A stretch of DNA of 64,000 nucleotides from G965222335 sp965222335 (GTDB lineage: Bacteria > Pseudomonadota > Gammaproteobacteria > Pseudomonadales > Halieaceae): assembly GCA_965222335.1 (NCBI GenBank), contig OZ244944.1, forward strand, positions 3,658,001-3,722,000, given 5' to 3'. Position 1 is the first letter of the stretch. Every line of letters starts with the position of its first letter. Position numbers and translations under genes: made by a program. The notes beneath the pieces were generated by a model. That model did no database searches. It saw only the letters and a list, made by a program, of their open reading frames with translations, and was not told where the DNA came from. Positions 33,404 through 41,343 of this stretch are shown one piece after another.

Positions 33404-34810
33404 ATGCTCCCGGTGATCGCCCTGGTCGGCCGCCCCAACGTGGGCAAATCGACCCTCTTTAACCAGCTGACGCGCAGCCGGGACGCGCTGGTCGCCGATT
33501 TCGCCGGGCTCACCCGCGACCGCAAATACGGCGAGGGCCGCCTCGGTGCGCGCCCCTTCGTTGTCATTGATACCGGCGGCATCAGTGGCACGGAGGAGGG
33601 CATCGACTCGATGATGGCCGGGCAGTCCATGAACGCCATCGAGGAGGCCGACGCGGTACTCTTCCTGGTGGATGCACGGGAGGGCCTGAATGCCACGGAT
33701 GAGGCCCTGGCGCGTCACCTGCGGCAGCGCAACAAGGCATTTTACCTGGTCGTGAACAAGGTGGATGGCATCGACGAGACGGTGGCCACCAGCGACTTCT
33801 ATGCCCTGGGTGTGGAGCACATGTTCGCGATCGCCGCCTCCCACGGTCGCGGGGTGACCGCAATGATGGAGGATGTCCTCGCCCGGTTTCCCGCCGAGGA
33901 AGAGGCCATGGAGGAGGATGACCCCTACGGCAGCATTCGCGTCGCGATTGTCGGGCGGCCCAACGTGGGCAAATCAACCCTGGTGAACCGGCTTCTGGGT
34001 GAGGAACGCGTGGTGGTGTTTGATGAGCCCGGTACCACCCGCGACAGCATTTACGTTGACTACGAGCGCGAGGGCCAGCGCTACACCCTGATCGATACCG
34101 CGGGGGTGCGCCGGCGCAAGAACGTGCGCATGGTGGTGGAGAAGTTTTCCATCGTCAAAACCCTCAAGGCGATCGACGACGCCCACGTGGTGATCCTGGT
34201 GATGGATGCACACGAGGGCCTCGTGGAGCAGGATATGCACCTGCTGGGGCATTGCATCGAGGCGGGCCGGGCCCTGGTGATTGCGGTCAACAAGTGGGAC
34301 GGCATCGAGGCAGACCAGCGCGACTGGATCAAGAGCGAATTACAGCGCCGCCTGCAGTTTGCCAGCTTTGCAGACACCCACTTTATTTCCGCCCTGCACG
34401 GCAGCGGCGTGGGTTTGCTGTACAAGTCCATCACCGCGGCCCACCGCAGTGCCACCGGCAAGCTCAACACCAACCAGTTGACGCGAATCCTTGAGTCAGC
34501 GGTGTTCGACCATCCGCCGCCGATGGTCAATGGCCGGCGTATCAAGCTGCGCTATGCCCACGCGGGCGGCCAGAATCCGCCATTGATCGTGATTCACGGC
34601 AACCAGACGGGCAACGTGCCCGCCAGCTACCAGCGCTACCTGGAAAATATCTACCGGCGAGAGCTCAAGCTGGTGGGTACGCCGGTACGGGTGGAGTTCC
34701 GCACCGGGGATAACCCCTACTCGGAGCGGCGCAACAAGTTGACCCAGCGCCAGGTGCAGCGCAAGCGCCGGATGATGGCGCACGTCAAGAAGAGCAGCAA
34801 GAAACGCTGA
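33404..34810 (+). CDS. der: ribosome biogenesis GTPase Der (EngA)
   Basis: Essential double-GTPase for 50S subunit maturation. 468 aa (490 in E. coli; the linker is shorter). G domain 1 has GRPNVGKSTLFN, DTGGI and NKVDG; G domain 2 has GRPNVGKSTLVN, DEPGTTRDS, DTAGVRRRK and NKWDG. The C-terminal KH-like domain and a very basic tail (QRKRRMMAHVKKSSKKR) follow. A globin gene comes next after 26 bp. Confidence 0.97.
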   Translation: MLPVIALVGRPNVGKSTLFNQLTRSRDALVADFAGLTRDRKYGEGRLGARPFVVIDTGGISGTEEGIDSMMAGQSMNAIEEADAVLFLVDAREGLNATDEALARHLRQRNKAFYLVVNKVDGIDETVATSDFYALGVEHMFAIAASHGRGVTAMMEDVLARFPAEEEAMEEDDPYGSIRVAIVGRPNVGKSTLVNRLLGEERVVVFDEPGTTRDSIYVDYEREGQRYTLIDTAGVRRRKNVRMVVEKFSIVKTLKAIDDAHVVILVMDAHEGLVEQDMHLLGHCIEAGRALVIAVNKWDGIEADQRDWIKSELQRRLQFASFADTHFISALHGSGVGLLYKSITAAHRSATGKLNTNQLTRILESAVFDHPPPMVNGRRIKLRYAHAGGQNPPLIVIHGNQTGNVPASYQRYLENIYRRELKLVGTPVRVEFRTGDNPYSERRNKLTQRQVQRKRRMMAHVKKSSKKR

Positions 34811-34836
34811 GCGCGGCCTGCGGTCAAACAGGGACC

Positions 34837-35226
34837 ATGAGCAATCCGAGCAACAGCAATCAGCGACCGGATCTGGACCGCAGAGAGCGGGTCGAGGAGT
34901 TCGTTGACCGTTTTTATGACCGCCTGCTGCGCGACCCGGACCTGGCGCCCATTTTCCTCGACGTCGCGCAAATCGACCTCGCGGTGCATCTGCCGCACAT
35001 CAAGGATTACTGGTGCAAGCTGCTGCTGGGCGATACCGGCTACCAGCGGCATACCATGAATATCCATCGGCAGCTCAATCGCAAGCGCCCGCTGCAGGCC
35101 GAGGACTTCGCGCGCTGGCTGGCGCTGTTCACCCGCACGGTGGACGATTTTTACGCCGGCGAGAAGGCCGCGCGCGCGAAACGGGTCGCCGCCACCATCG
35201 CCGATAATATGCGCAAGAACCTGTAG
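34837..35226 (+). CDS. group III truncated haemoglobin
   Basis: Small haem protein of the 2-on-2 globin fold, group III (Ctb-like), generally linked to O2 or reactive-nitrogen chemistry. 129 aa. The B helix has FVDRFYDRLL (Tyr at the B10 position), and the E region contains HLPHIKDYWCKLLLG. The proximal His is most likely that of MNIHRQLN. FARWLALFTRTVDDFY forms the G helix. It lies 26 bp behind der and may be the last gene of the ndk operon, or have its own promoter. Its actual role is unknown. Confidence 0.85.
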   Translation: MSNPSNSNQRPDLDRRERVEEFVDRFYDRLLRDPDLAPIFLDVAQIDLAVHLPHIKDYWCKLLLGDTGYQRHTMNIHRQLNRKRPLQAEDFARWLALFTRTVDDFYAGEKAARAKRVAATIADNMRKNL

Positions 35227-35254
35227 CGGCTGCGGTCATCCCGCGGCGCGGCGT

Positions 35255-36283
35255 TCAGGCTTCCTCTGCCAGGCGTCCCGCCAGTCGCGCCGGGAGGTGC
35301 CCGGCGCGGTACAGAGAGACCAGGGCATCGTGCAGGCTCTCTTCTATCGGACGAAAGCGAAACCCCAGGGTTTCCTCCACATGCCGGTTATCCAGTGGCA
35401 CCCAGCGGGTGGCGTACTGCATACCCTCCGCGCTGATCGGCAGGTTGTCGGGCATCAGCGGTAGCCGCGGAGCGAGGCGGTCCACCAGCGCGCCGGCGGC
35501 CCGGGTCAGGGCGCCGGGCACCGGCAGGGAGAGCAGGTGGCGGCCGGTCAGGGCGCGCAACTGCCGCGCATGCGCCGGCCAGTCCAGAAAGGTGCCGCCC
35601 AGGGGGAAGCGGTCGCCCCCGGGTGGTGCCTCCAGCAGGCGCCGGTGCACCTCGCCAATATCGCGCACATCCACGTATTGGTTGCCCCCGGACATTCTCG
35701 GCACCACGCCCCGCAGGAGGGCCACCAGGCCCTGGTGGGGCTCGGTAAACGCGGGATCATCCGGCCCGATCACTGACGCGGGATAGGTGATGTGCACGTT
35801 CTCCCCCGCTGCCTGGTACTCCCGCGCCAGGTATTCGCAGGTGATTTTGGAACGCCCGTAGCCTGATTTCGCCAGGCCCGGGCCGGGCGGTGAGCGCTCG
35901 TCCAGGACCGTAGCATCGGGGTTGTACAGGGCGGTGACGCTGGAGACGTGGATTACCTGGCGCGCACCGGCGGCCAGTGCCTCGCGAATCACGATGCGGG
36001 TGCCTTCGACATTGGTCTGGTAGACGCGTTCGGCGTCGCTGGCAGCCGTGGAGACCATGGCGGCGCTGTGCACCACGGCATCGCAGTCGGCCACCGCCCG
36101 GGCCACCGATTCCTGGTCGACGATGTCGCCGCGCACGACGCGGGCAAAGCGGTCCTCACCAAAGAGGTTAAGGAGCTTGTCGACGCTGCGCACCAGCACG
36201 TTGACCTCGTGGCCGGCCTGCAGCAGGGCGCGGGTGGTGTGCAGGCCGACAAAGCCGGTGGCGCCGGTTACCAGGATACGCAT
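35255..36283 (-). CDS. NAD(P)-dependent epimerase/dehydratase family protein
   Basis: Extended SDR of 342 aa. Rossmann motif TGATGFVGLHT at the N-terminus, acidic NVLVRSVDK and GDIVDQESV segments, Ser-rich VIHVSSVTALY and catalytic Tyr-x-x-x-Lys in SGYGRSKITCEYLA. It resembles dihydroflavonol-reductase/hopanoid HpnA-type proteins more than sugar epimerases; the substrate is open. Its start is 2 bp from the PhoD stop on the same strand, so the two are one transcription unit. Confidence 0.85.
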   Translation of the reverse strand: MRILVTGATGFVGLHTTRALLQAGHEVNVLVRSVDKLLNLFGEDRFARVVRGDIVDQESVARAVADCDAVVHSAAMVSTAASDAERVYQTNVEGTRIVIREALAAGARQVIHVSSVTALYNPDATVLDERSPPGPGLAKSGYGRSKITCEYLAREYQAAGENVHITYPASVIGPDDPAFTEPHQGLVALLRGVVPRMSGGNQYVDVRDIGEVHRRLLEAPPGGDRFPLGGTFLDWPAHARQLRALTGRHLLSLPVPGALTRAAGALVDRLAPRLPLMPDNLPISAEGMQYATRWVPLDNRHVEETLGFRFRPIEESLHDALVSLYRAGHLPARLAGRLAEEA

Positions 36284-36285
36284 AT

Positions 36286-38028
36286 TCAGGCGAGGAGCAG
36301 GTCGTCCCGCTGCACAGTCGCCTCGCGGCTGGACTCCGCATCCACCTCGTAGGTGGTGCTGGCAACGGTGTCCAGGAATACCCAGCGGCAGGTTACTTCA
36401 TCCGGGGAGAAGGTGACCCGGGCGTAACCCCGCAGCCGCAGGTTGGCGTACTTCAGGTCATCCATCAGGGTCACCGCAAAGGGCGCGAACAGCGCTGCCA
36501 GGTCGTCGCCGATCACGGCTTCCGCGCCGGGGGAGGAGACGCTGGGGCAGGCAAACTCGACGCCCACGGGTTCCCCGGCATCGGTAGTGAGCTGGGAGGC
36601 CCACGCATTGTGGGTGTCGCCTGCCAGCACCACCAGGCGCGACTGCACCTGGCGGGCGTGGTTGAGGATGTCTTCCCGCTCGAAGGCGTAGCCATCCCAG
36701 GCGTCGGGGTTGAAGGGGATCGCCGAGTCCAGCAGGGCCTGCTCCACTGCCGTGCGCTCCTGTGGCGGCTTGTTCTTGGCCTGCACCGCGGTGAGGATTG
36801 CCGCGGAGGCTTCATCAATCGCGTTCTCACCGGCGAGCGCCGGGCTCAGGGCGCGCACCGCGGGCTCCGGCAATGGCTGGCGCCCCATCAATACCTGCTG
36901 CCCCAGCACCTGCCAGCGGGCGGTGCTGTCGCTGAGGGCGCCCTTGAGCCAGTCGCGTTGTTCACCACCCAGCAGGGTCCTCGCGCTGTCCGCGGTGGCG
37001 GCGCGCGCGGCGACCGGGTCGATCACGCCACCGCTGACAAAGTCGGCATAGTCGACCTGCTGATCGCGGCCCACGTTGCGGGTGTCCAGCATCAGCAGGT
37101 CGACGAGGTCGCCGTAACGAAAGCGCCGGTAAATGATTTCTGCGACGTCCGAGGGCGGGCGTACCGGCAGCCACTCGTACCAGGCCTGGATCGCCGCCGC
37201 ACGGCGCTCGCTGAAGCTGCCCTCGGTGTCCGGGTCGTGATTCTCGGCGCCCTCGCGCCAGGCGTCGTTTGCCACCTCGTGGTCATCCCAGACCACGATA
37301 AAGGGGTGGCGCGCGTGGCAGTCCTGCAGGTCCGCATCGCCGTGGTACTGGGCGTAACGCTGGCGGTAATCCGCCAGAGAGAGAATTTCATTGCCGGGCT
37401 CGACCACGCGCCCGAACTCTTCGGCGCGTTCGCTGGCGTAACCTTCGGGGCCGTATTCGTAGAGGTAATCACCCAGGTGGATGACCGCATCCACGTCGCT
37501 GCCGGCAATTTCCCGATAGACATTGAAGTATCCGGCCGGGTAATTGGAGCAGGACACGACGGCGAAGGCGGCACTGGCGAGGGCGGCCATGGAGACTGTG
37601 CGTGTGCGCCCCACGGGGGACTGGTTGTCGCCGCTGATAAAGCGGTAGAAGTAATCCGACCCGGGCTCAAGTCCGTCGGCGTCGACTTTAACCGTGTAGT
37701 CGACACTCGCGTCAGTGGTGCCACTGCCGCTGCTGACGATGGTCGTGAAGTCCGCATCGGTGGCGACTTCCCAGTCGACTACGACGGTGCCCTCGCGCTC
37801 GGGGGTAAGCCGGGTCCAGAGGATGACGCGGTCGTCGAGGGGATCGCCGGAGGCAACCCCGTGACGGAAGTCCGCGGGCACGCTATCGATCGGCACGGGG
37901 CCTGCGGCCGCCCGGTCCGAGCTGTCGGAACAGCCGATCAGGTTGCCGCCGAGCAGGGGCAGCAGGGCGCTGGCGGTGATGCCGCGGATCACCGCGCGAC
38001 GGGTAAATTGACGGGGTGGTTTTTGCAT
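36286..38028 (-). CDS. phoD: PhoD-family alkaline phosphatase/phosphodiesterase, Tat-exported
   Basis: Metal-dependent phosphatase/phosphodiesterase exported folded by Tat. 580 aa. The twin-arginine signal is TRRAVIRG followed by a hydrophobic stretch ending near LIGCSDSS; the Cys there could also be lipidated. The N-terminal Ig-like PhoD domain has FRHGVASGDPLDDRVILWTR. The metallophosphatase core carries AVVSCSNYP, VDAVIHLGDYLYEYG, VVWDDHEVAND, LMLDTRN and VVLAGDTHNAW. The Ca/Fe PhoD type uses such ligands. No Pho box was recognised. The start follows GGGAGCC. Confidence 0.92.
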   Translation of the reverse strand: MQKPPRQFTRRAVIRGITASALLPLLGGNLIGCSDSSDRAAAGPVPIDSVPADFRHGVASGDPLDDRVILWTRLTPEREGTVVVDWEVATDADFTTIVSSGSGTTDASVDYTVKVDADGLEPGSDYFYRFISGDNQSPVGRTRTVSMAALASAAFAVVSCSNYPAGYFNVYREIAGSDVDAVIHLGDYLYEYGPEGYASERAEEFGRVVEPGNEILSLADYRQRYAQYHGDADLQDCHARHPFIVVWDDHEVANDAWREGAENHDPDTEGSFSERRAAAIQAWYEWLPVRPPSDVAEIIYRRFRYGDLVDLLMLDTRNVGRDQQVDYADFVSGGVIDPVAARAATADSARTLLGGEQRDWLKGALSDSTARWQVLGQQVLMGRQPLPEPAVRALSPALAGENAIDEASAAILTAVQAKNKPPQERTAVEQALLDSAIPFNPDAWDGYAFEREDILNHARQVQSRLVVLAGDTHNAWASQLTTDAGEPVGVEFACPSVSSPGAEAVIGDDLAALFAPFAVTLMDDLKYANLRLRGYARVTFSPDEVTCRWVFLDTVASTTYEVDAESSREATVQRDDLLLA

Positions 38029-38180
38029 TCTTGGCTCCCTTGCCGGTCGGTATCAGGCCTGTTGCGTCAGGCTAGCAGCGCGGTGTGTCGATTCGGTGAC
38101 AGCTACCCATGGCGCCCAGCCCCGGTGGATTGGCCGCCCGCGTGCATTTTAGACCCATTCCATGAGCCTGTCCGGTGTTG

Positions 38181-38209
38181 TTTGCCTGGAGGCGCTTCTG
38201 GCCTATAAT
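38181..38209 (+). promoter_or_regulatory. promoter of the copper-efflux locus
   Basis: TTTGCC (38181-38186), 17 bp, perfect TATAAT (38204-38209), only 10 bp before the ATG at 38220. A TTGTTT at 38178 would give a 20-bp spacer of the kind used by MerR/CueR regulators, but I find no convincing dyad. The start point would fall almost on the start codon. Confidence 0.5.
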
Positions 38210-38219
38210 CGGGAATGTG

Positions 38220-38546
38220 ATGCAACGTATTCTCGCCCTCAGCATGATTGTGCTCCTCGCACTGGCCGGCCCCCTCGGGGCGACGCCAGCGTCTGGTTGC
38301 GGGTCTTCCCCCGACCAGATGGAGATGCATATGGACCACGGCCAGGATCTGCAGGCGCCGCAGGCACCAGTGGATTGCTGTGGCGAAACCGGGTGCGATA
38401 TGCGTCTTTGTCTTGCCGGCGCGGTACTGCCTTCCCCCGCCTGCCAGACCCTGATTACCGCCACTGGCTCCCCCAGCCCTGTCGCCGGGATCGTCACGCC
38501 CCTGGTCCGTGGCTACACGGTTTTCCGTCCCCCCATTTCTGCCTGA
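38220..38546 (+). CDS. small exported Met/His/Cys-rich protein leading the copper-efflux operon
   Basis: 108 aa from the ATG at 38220 (a GTG at 38217 is equivalent). Signal peptide MQRILALSMIVLLALAGPLGATPA, then CGSSPDQMEMHMDHGQD with clustered Met/His, then DCCGETGCDMRLCLAG with Cys pairs. The end is GYTVFRPPISA, resembling HRPPIA at the end of the small protein at 868-1194. It has the style of CopL-like periplasmic copper proteins, but I do not assign it to a family. It precedes the CusC-like gene by 110 bp on the same strand. A metal-binding function is inference from composition and position. Confidence 0.7.
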   Translation: MQRILALSMIVLLALAGPLGATPASGCGSSPDQMEMHMDHGQDLQAPQAPVDCCGETGCDMRLCLAGAVLPSPACQTLITATGSPSPVAGIVTPLVRGYTVFRPPISA

Positions 38547-38656
38547 CCCAGGATAAGTCCGTCTGCGATTCGGGCACGCCCGGATTGTGAGTCGTTATCT
38601 CGCGTCACGCCCGCCCCGCGCTGGTTGTGTCCGAGCATCCCCGGGGGGGAATCATC

Positions 38657-39994
38657 ATGTTGTACCCGTTTGCTACCAGGGCCGTGGCCCTCGTCGCGCT
38701 ACTTTGCATCACTGCGCTGCCTGTCGCCCGGGCGGCGACCGCGGTCTCGCTGCCAGAAGCGGTGGCCCTCGCCCAGGAGGCCGATCCCTGGCTGCAGGGG
38801 TCTCTGCTGCGCGAGCAGGCGCTGGCGGCTGACAAGACCGCCGCCGGTTCCCTGCCGGACCCGGTGGTTTCGCTGGGCGCGGCCAATCTGCCGGTGGACA
38901 CCTTCGACCTCGGCCAGGAGCCCATGACCCAGCTGCAGGTGGGGATTGCCCAGGAGATTCCCCGCGGCGATACCCTGGACCTCTCGCGCGCGCGCCTGGC
39001 GGCCCTGGAGGCCGAACAGCCCTGGCAGCGCGCGGACCGTCGGGCACAGGTCGCCCGCCAGGTAGCTGGTCTCTGGCTGCAGGCCTACGTGGCGCGCGAG
39101 AGCAGCGCGCTGGTGGCCGAGACGGGAGAGTGGTTTCGCTATCTCAGCAGTGTGGTCAACAGCCGCTATGCCAGCGCCCTCGGCAACACCGGGCAGCAGG
39201 ACATTATTCGCGCTGAACTCGAGCTCAGTCGCCTGATGGACCGGCAGGCAGTGTTGTCGGGTCAGGAGCGTGCGGCCCGGGCGCGCCTGGCGGAGTGGCT
39301 GCCGGCGGCGCCCGGTTCGGCACCCCCTGCCGTGGCGCGGGAGTTGCCCGACCTGGCGCTGCCCGAGGCATTGCCCGAGGACCCGGCTCGCTGGTGGGAC
39401 CCGCAGGGTATGGGCGAGGTCCTGCGGCAACATCCCGCGGTGCGTGCCCTGGACCAGCAGGTGGCCGCAGCCGACGTCGGTGAGGCCCTGGCGCGCGAGG
39501 CCTACCAGCCGCAGTGGGGGCTGCGTGCCAGCTACGGTTACCGCGAGGACGACCCCGTCGGGCGCGAGCGGGCCGACTTCTTCTCCCTGGGCGTGACCTT
39601 TGACCTGCCGCTGTTTACCGGTAACCGGCAGGACCCGCAGCTGCAATCAGCACAGGCCCGGACCGAGGCCATGCGCACCGACCGCTCCCTGCTCCTGCGC
39701 CGCCTGCGGGGAGACCTGGAGGCACGCCTGGCGCAACTTGAGCAGTTGCGGGCGCGGGAGAAACTGTACCGCGAGCGCCTCCTGCCCCAGGCGGACGACC
39801 AGTCTGCCGCGCTCCTGAATGCCTACACCAGCGATGTGGGCGATTTTACCGAGGTGGTGCGCGCGCGCATTACCGCACTGGATCTTGAACTGGAGGCGCT
39901 ACAGATCGCCGCCGAGAGAGTGAGACTGATCGCCGACCTGCATTACTTCTATGCGGGCTCCACCGCGTCGGCAAATGAAGGAGAGACACCATGA
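38657..39994 (+). CDS. cusC: TolC/CusC-family outer membrane efflux protein
   Basis: Outer-membrane channel of a tripartite RND metal exporter. 445 aa from the ATG at 38657 (GGGGGGGA ribosome site); the in-frame start at 38627 would disrupt the signal peptide (ALVALLCITALPVARAAT). Two TolC repeats: SLPEAVALAQEADPWLQGS near the start and EVLRQHPAVRALDQQ in the second half, each followed by long helices. GVTFDLPLFTGNRQDP matches the second repeat. It overlaps the adaptor by 4 bp. Confidence 0.9.
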   Translation: MLYPFATRAVALVALLCITALPVARAATAVSLPEAVALAQEADPWLQGSLLREQALAADKTAAGSLPDPVVSLGAANLPVDTFDLGQEPMTQLQVGIAQEIPRGDTLDLSRARLAALEAEQPWQRADRRAQVARQVAGLWLQAYVARESSALVAETGEWFRYLSSVVNSRYASALGNTGQQDIIRAELELSRLMDRQAVLSGQERAARARLAEWLPAAPGSAPPAVARELPDLALPEALPEDPARWWDPQGMGEVLRQHPAVRALDQQVAAADVGEALAREAYQPQWGLRASYGYREDDPVGRERADFFSLGVTFDLPLFTGNRQDPQLQSAQARTEAMRTDRSLLLRRLRGDLEARLAQLEQLRAREKLYRERLLPQADDQSAALLNAYTSDVGDFTEVVRARITALDLELEALQIAAERVRLIADLHYFYAGSTASANEGETP

Positions 39995-41343
39995 AGATTC
40001 AGCTTGCGGGCGCCCTGGGCGTGGTCGTGGGCGCCGTGCTGGGCGCGGCCCTGTTTTACCGCGGTGGTGATGCGCCGGGCGGCGAGGCGGCTGCCGACCA
40101 GCCGCGGGAACCGCTGTACTGGGTGGCACCCATGGATGCCAATTACCGTCGTGACCAACCGGGCAAGTCCCCCATGGGCATGGACCTGGTGCCGGTGTAC
40201 GAGGAGCCGGCTGAGGAGGGTACAGTGGAAATCAGCCCCGCCGTGGTCAACAACCTCGGGGTGCGCACCGCGCGCGTGACCAGGGAGCCCTGGCGCAGCG
40301 AAATTCGCACTGTGGGCTATGTGCGCTACGACGAAGACCGGCTGGTGCATATTCACCCGCGCGTCTCGGGCTGGGTGGAGGCCCTGCATGTCAAATCCGA
40401 GGGTGACCCCGTGAGCGCGGGGCAGCCCCTTTACGCCCTCTACTCACCGGAGCTGGTCAGTGCCCAGGAAGAGTACCTGCTGGCGCTGCAGCGCCAGAAC
40501 CAGCCCCTGCAACAGGCCGCCGCGGAGCGCCTGCTCGCACTTAACCTGAGCGAGACCTTCATCGACAAGCTGGCGCAGCGCCGGCAGGCGGTGCAAACCG
40601 TCACCTTCTACGCGTTGGAGGACGGTGTGGTCACCGAGTTGCCGATACGCGAGGGCTTTTTCGTGGAACCCGGCAATACCATGATGTCGATTGGCCAGCT
40701 GGACCAGGTCTGGGTGGAGGCGGAAGTGTTTGAGCGCCAGGTCTCCGCCGTGGTGGCGGGATTGCCGGTGACGATGTCACTGGACTACCTGCCGGGACGC
40801 AGCTGGGAGGGTGTGGTGGACTATGTCTACCCCAGCCTGGATCCCAACCTGCGCACCGCCCGTGTCCGCCTGCGCTTCGCCAACCCGGATCGCGTGTTGA
40901 AACCCAATATGTTCGCCCAGGTGGTGATACATGCGGGGCAGGGGGAAGAGGTGCTCGCGCTGCCACGGGAGGCCCTGATACGTACCGGCAACCGCCAGGT
41001 GGTGGTGCGCGCCCTGGGTGAGGGCCGTTTTCGCTCGGTAGCGGTGCAGCCCGGGCGGTTCAGCGGCGACCGGGTGGAAATCCTCTCCGGGCTCACCCCG
41101 GGTGACGAGGTGGTGATCTCGGCGCAGTTCCTGATCGACTCGGAGTCGAGCAAGCGCATGGACCTGCAGCGACTGGACAGTGGCGGCGATGGTATGGACC
41201 ACGGGGGCATGGACCACGGGGACATGGATCACGGCGGCGCGGACCGGGACGCTACAGACCACGAGAACATGGACCATGGAAGTATGGATCATGGGGAGAT
41301 GGATCATGCGGAGATGAACCACGAGGGTATGTCCCATGATTGA
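39991..41343 (+). CDS. cusB: CusB-like RND periplasmic adaptor with heavy-metal-binding domain and Met/His tail
   Basis: Membrane-fusion subunit linking RND pump and outer-membrane channel. 450 aa. N-terminal helix or signal (GVVVGAVLGAALFYRGG). Then a heavy-metal-binding domain (about 45-72: LYWVAPMDANYRRDQPGKS, PMGMDLVPVYEEP), then barrel-sandwich and beta-barrel domains (HPRVSGWVEALHVKSEGD; GLTPGDEVVISAQFLIDSES). The last ~50 residues are ten five-residue units of the MDHGG type. The Met-rich metal domain and tail point to Cu(I)/Ag(I). It overlaps the RND gene by 8 bp. Confidence 0.92.
   Translation: MKIQLAGALGVVVGAVLGAALFYRGGDAPGGEAAADQPREPLYWVAPMDANYRRDQPGKSPMGMDLVPVYEEPAEEGTVEISPAVVNNLGVRTARVTREPWRSEIRTVGYVRYDEDRLVHIHPRVSGWVEALHVKSEGDPVSAGQPLYALYSPELVSAQEEYLLALQRQNQPLQQAAAERLLALNLSETFIDKLAQRRQAVQTVTFYALEDGVVTELPIREGFFVEPGNTMMSIGQLDQVWVEAEVFERQVSAVVAGLPVTMSLDYLPGRSWEGVVDYVYPSLDPNLRTARVRLRFANPDRVLKPNMFAQVVIHAGQGEEVLALPREALIRTGNRQVVVRALGEGRFRSVAVQPGRFSGDRVEILSGLTPGDEVVISAQFLIDSESSKRMDLQRLDSGGDGMDHGGMDHGDMDHGGADRDATDHENMDHGSMDHGEMDHAEMNHEGMSHD
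41194..41343 (+). repeat. ten-copy 15-bp tandem repeat encoding the Met/His tail
   Basis: Exactly ten in-frame 15-bp units, prototype ATGGACCACGGGGGC (Met-Asp-His-Gly-x). Units 4 and 5 have lost the Met (GCGGACCGGGACGCT, ACAGACCACGAGAAC), and the last holds the stop codon. It ends within the start of the next gene. Confidence 0.9.

Noticed and set aside
38178..38209. MerR/CueR-type elongated-spacer promoter
   Set aside because: A 20-bp spacer can be drawn from TTGTTT, but no dyad fills it; the 17-bp reading is equally good, so no MerR operator is claimed.
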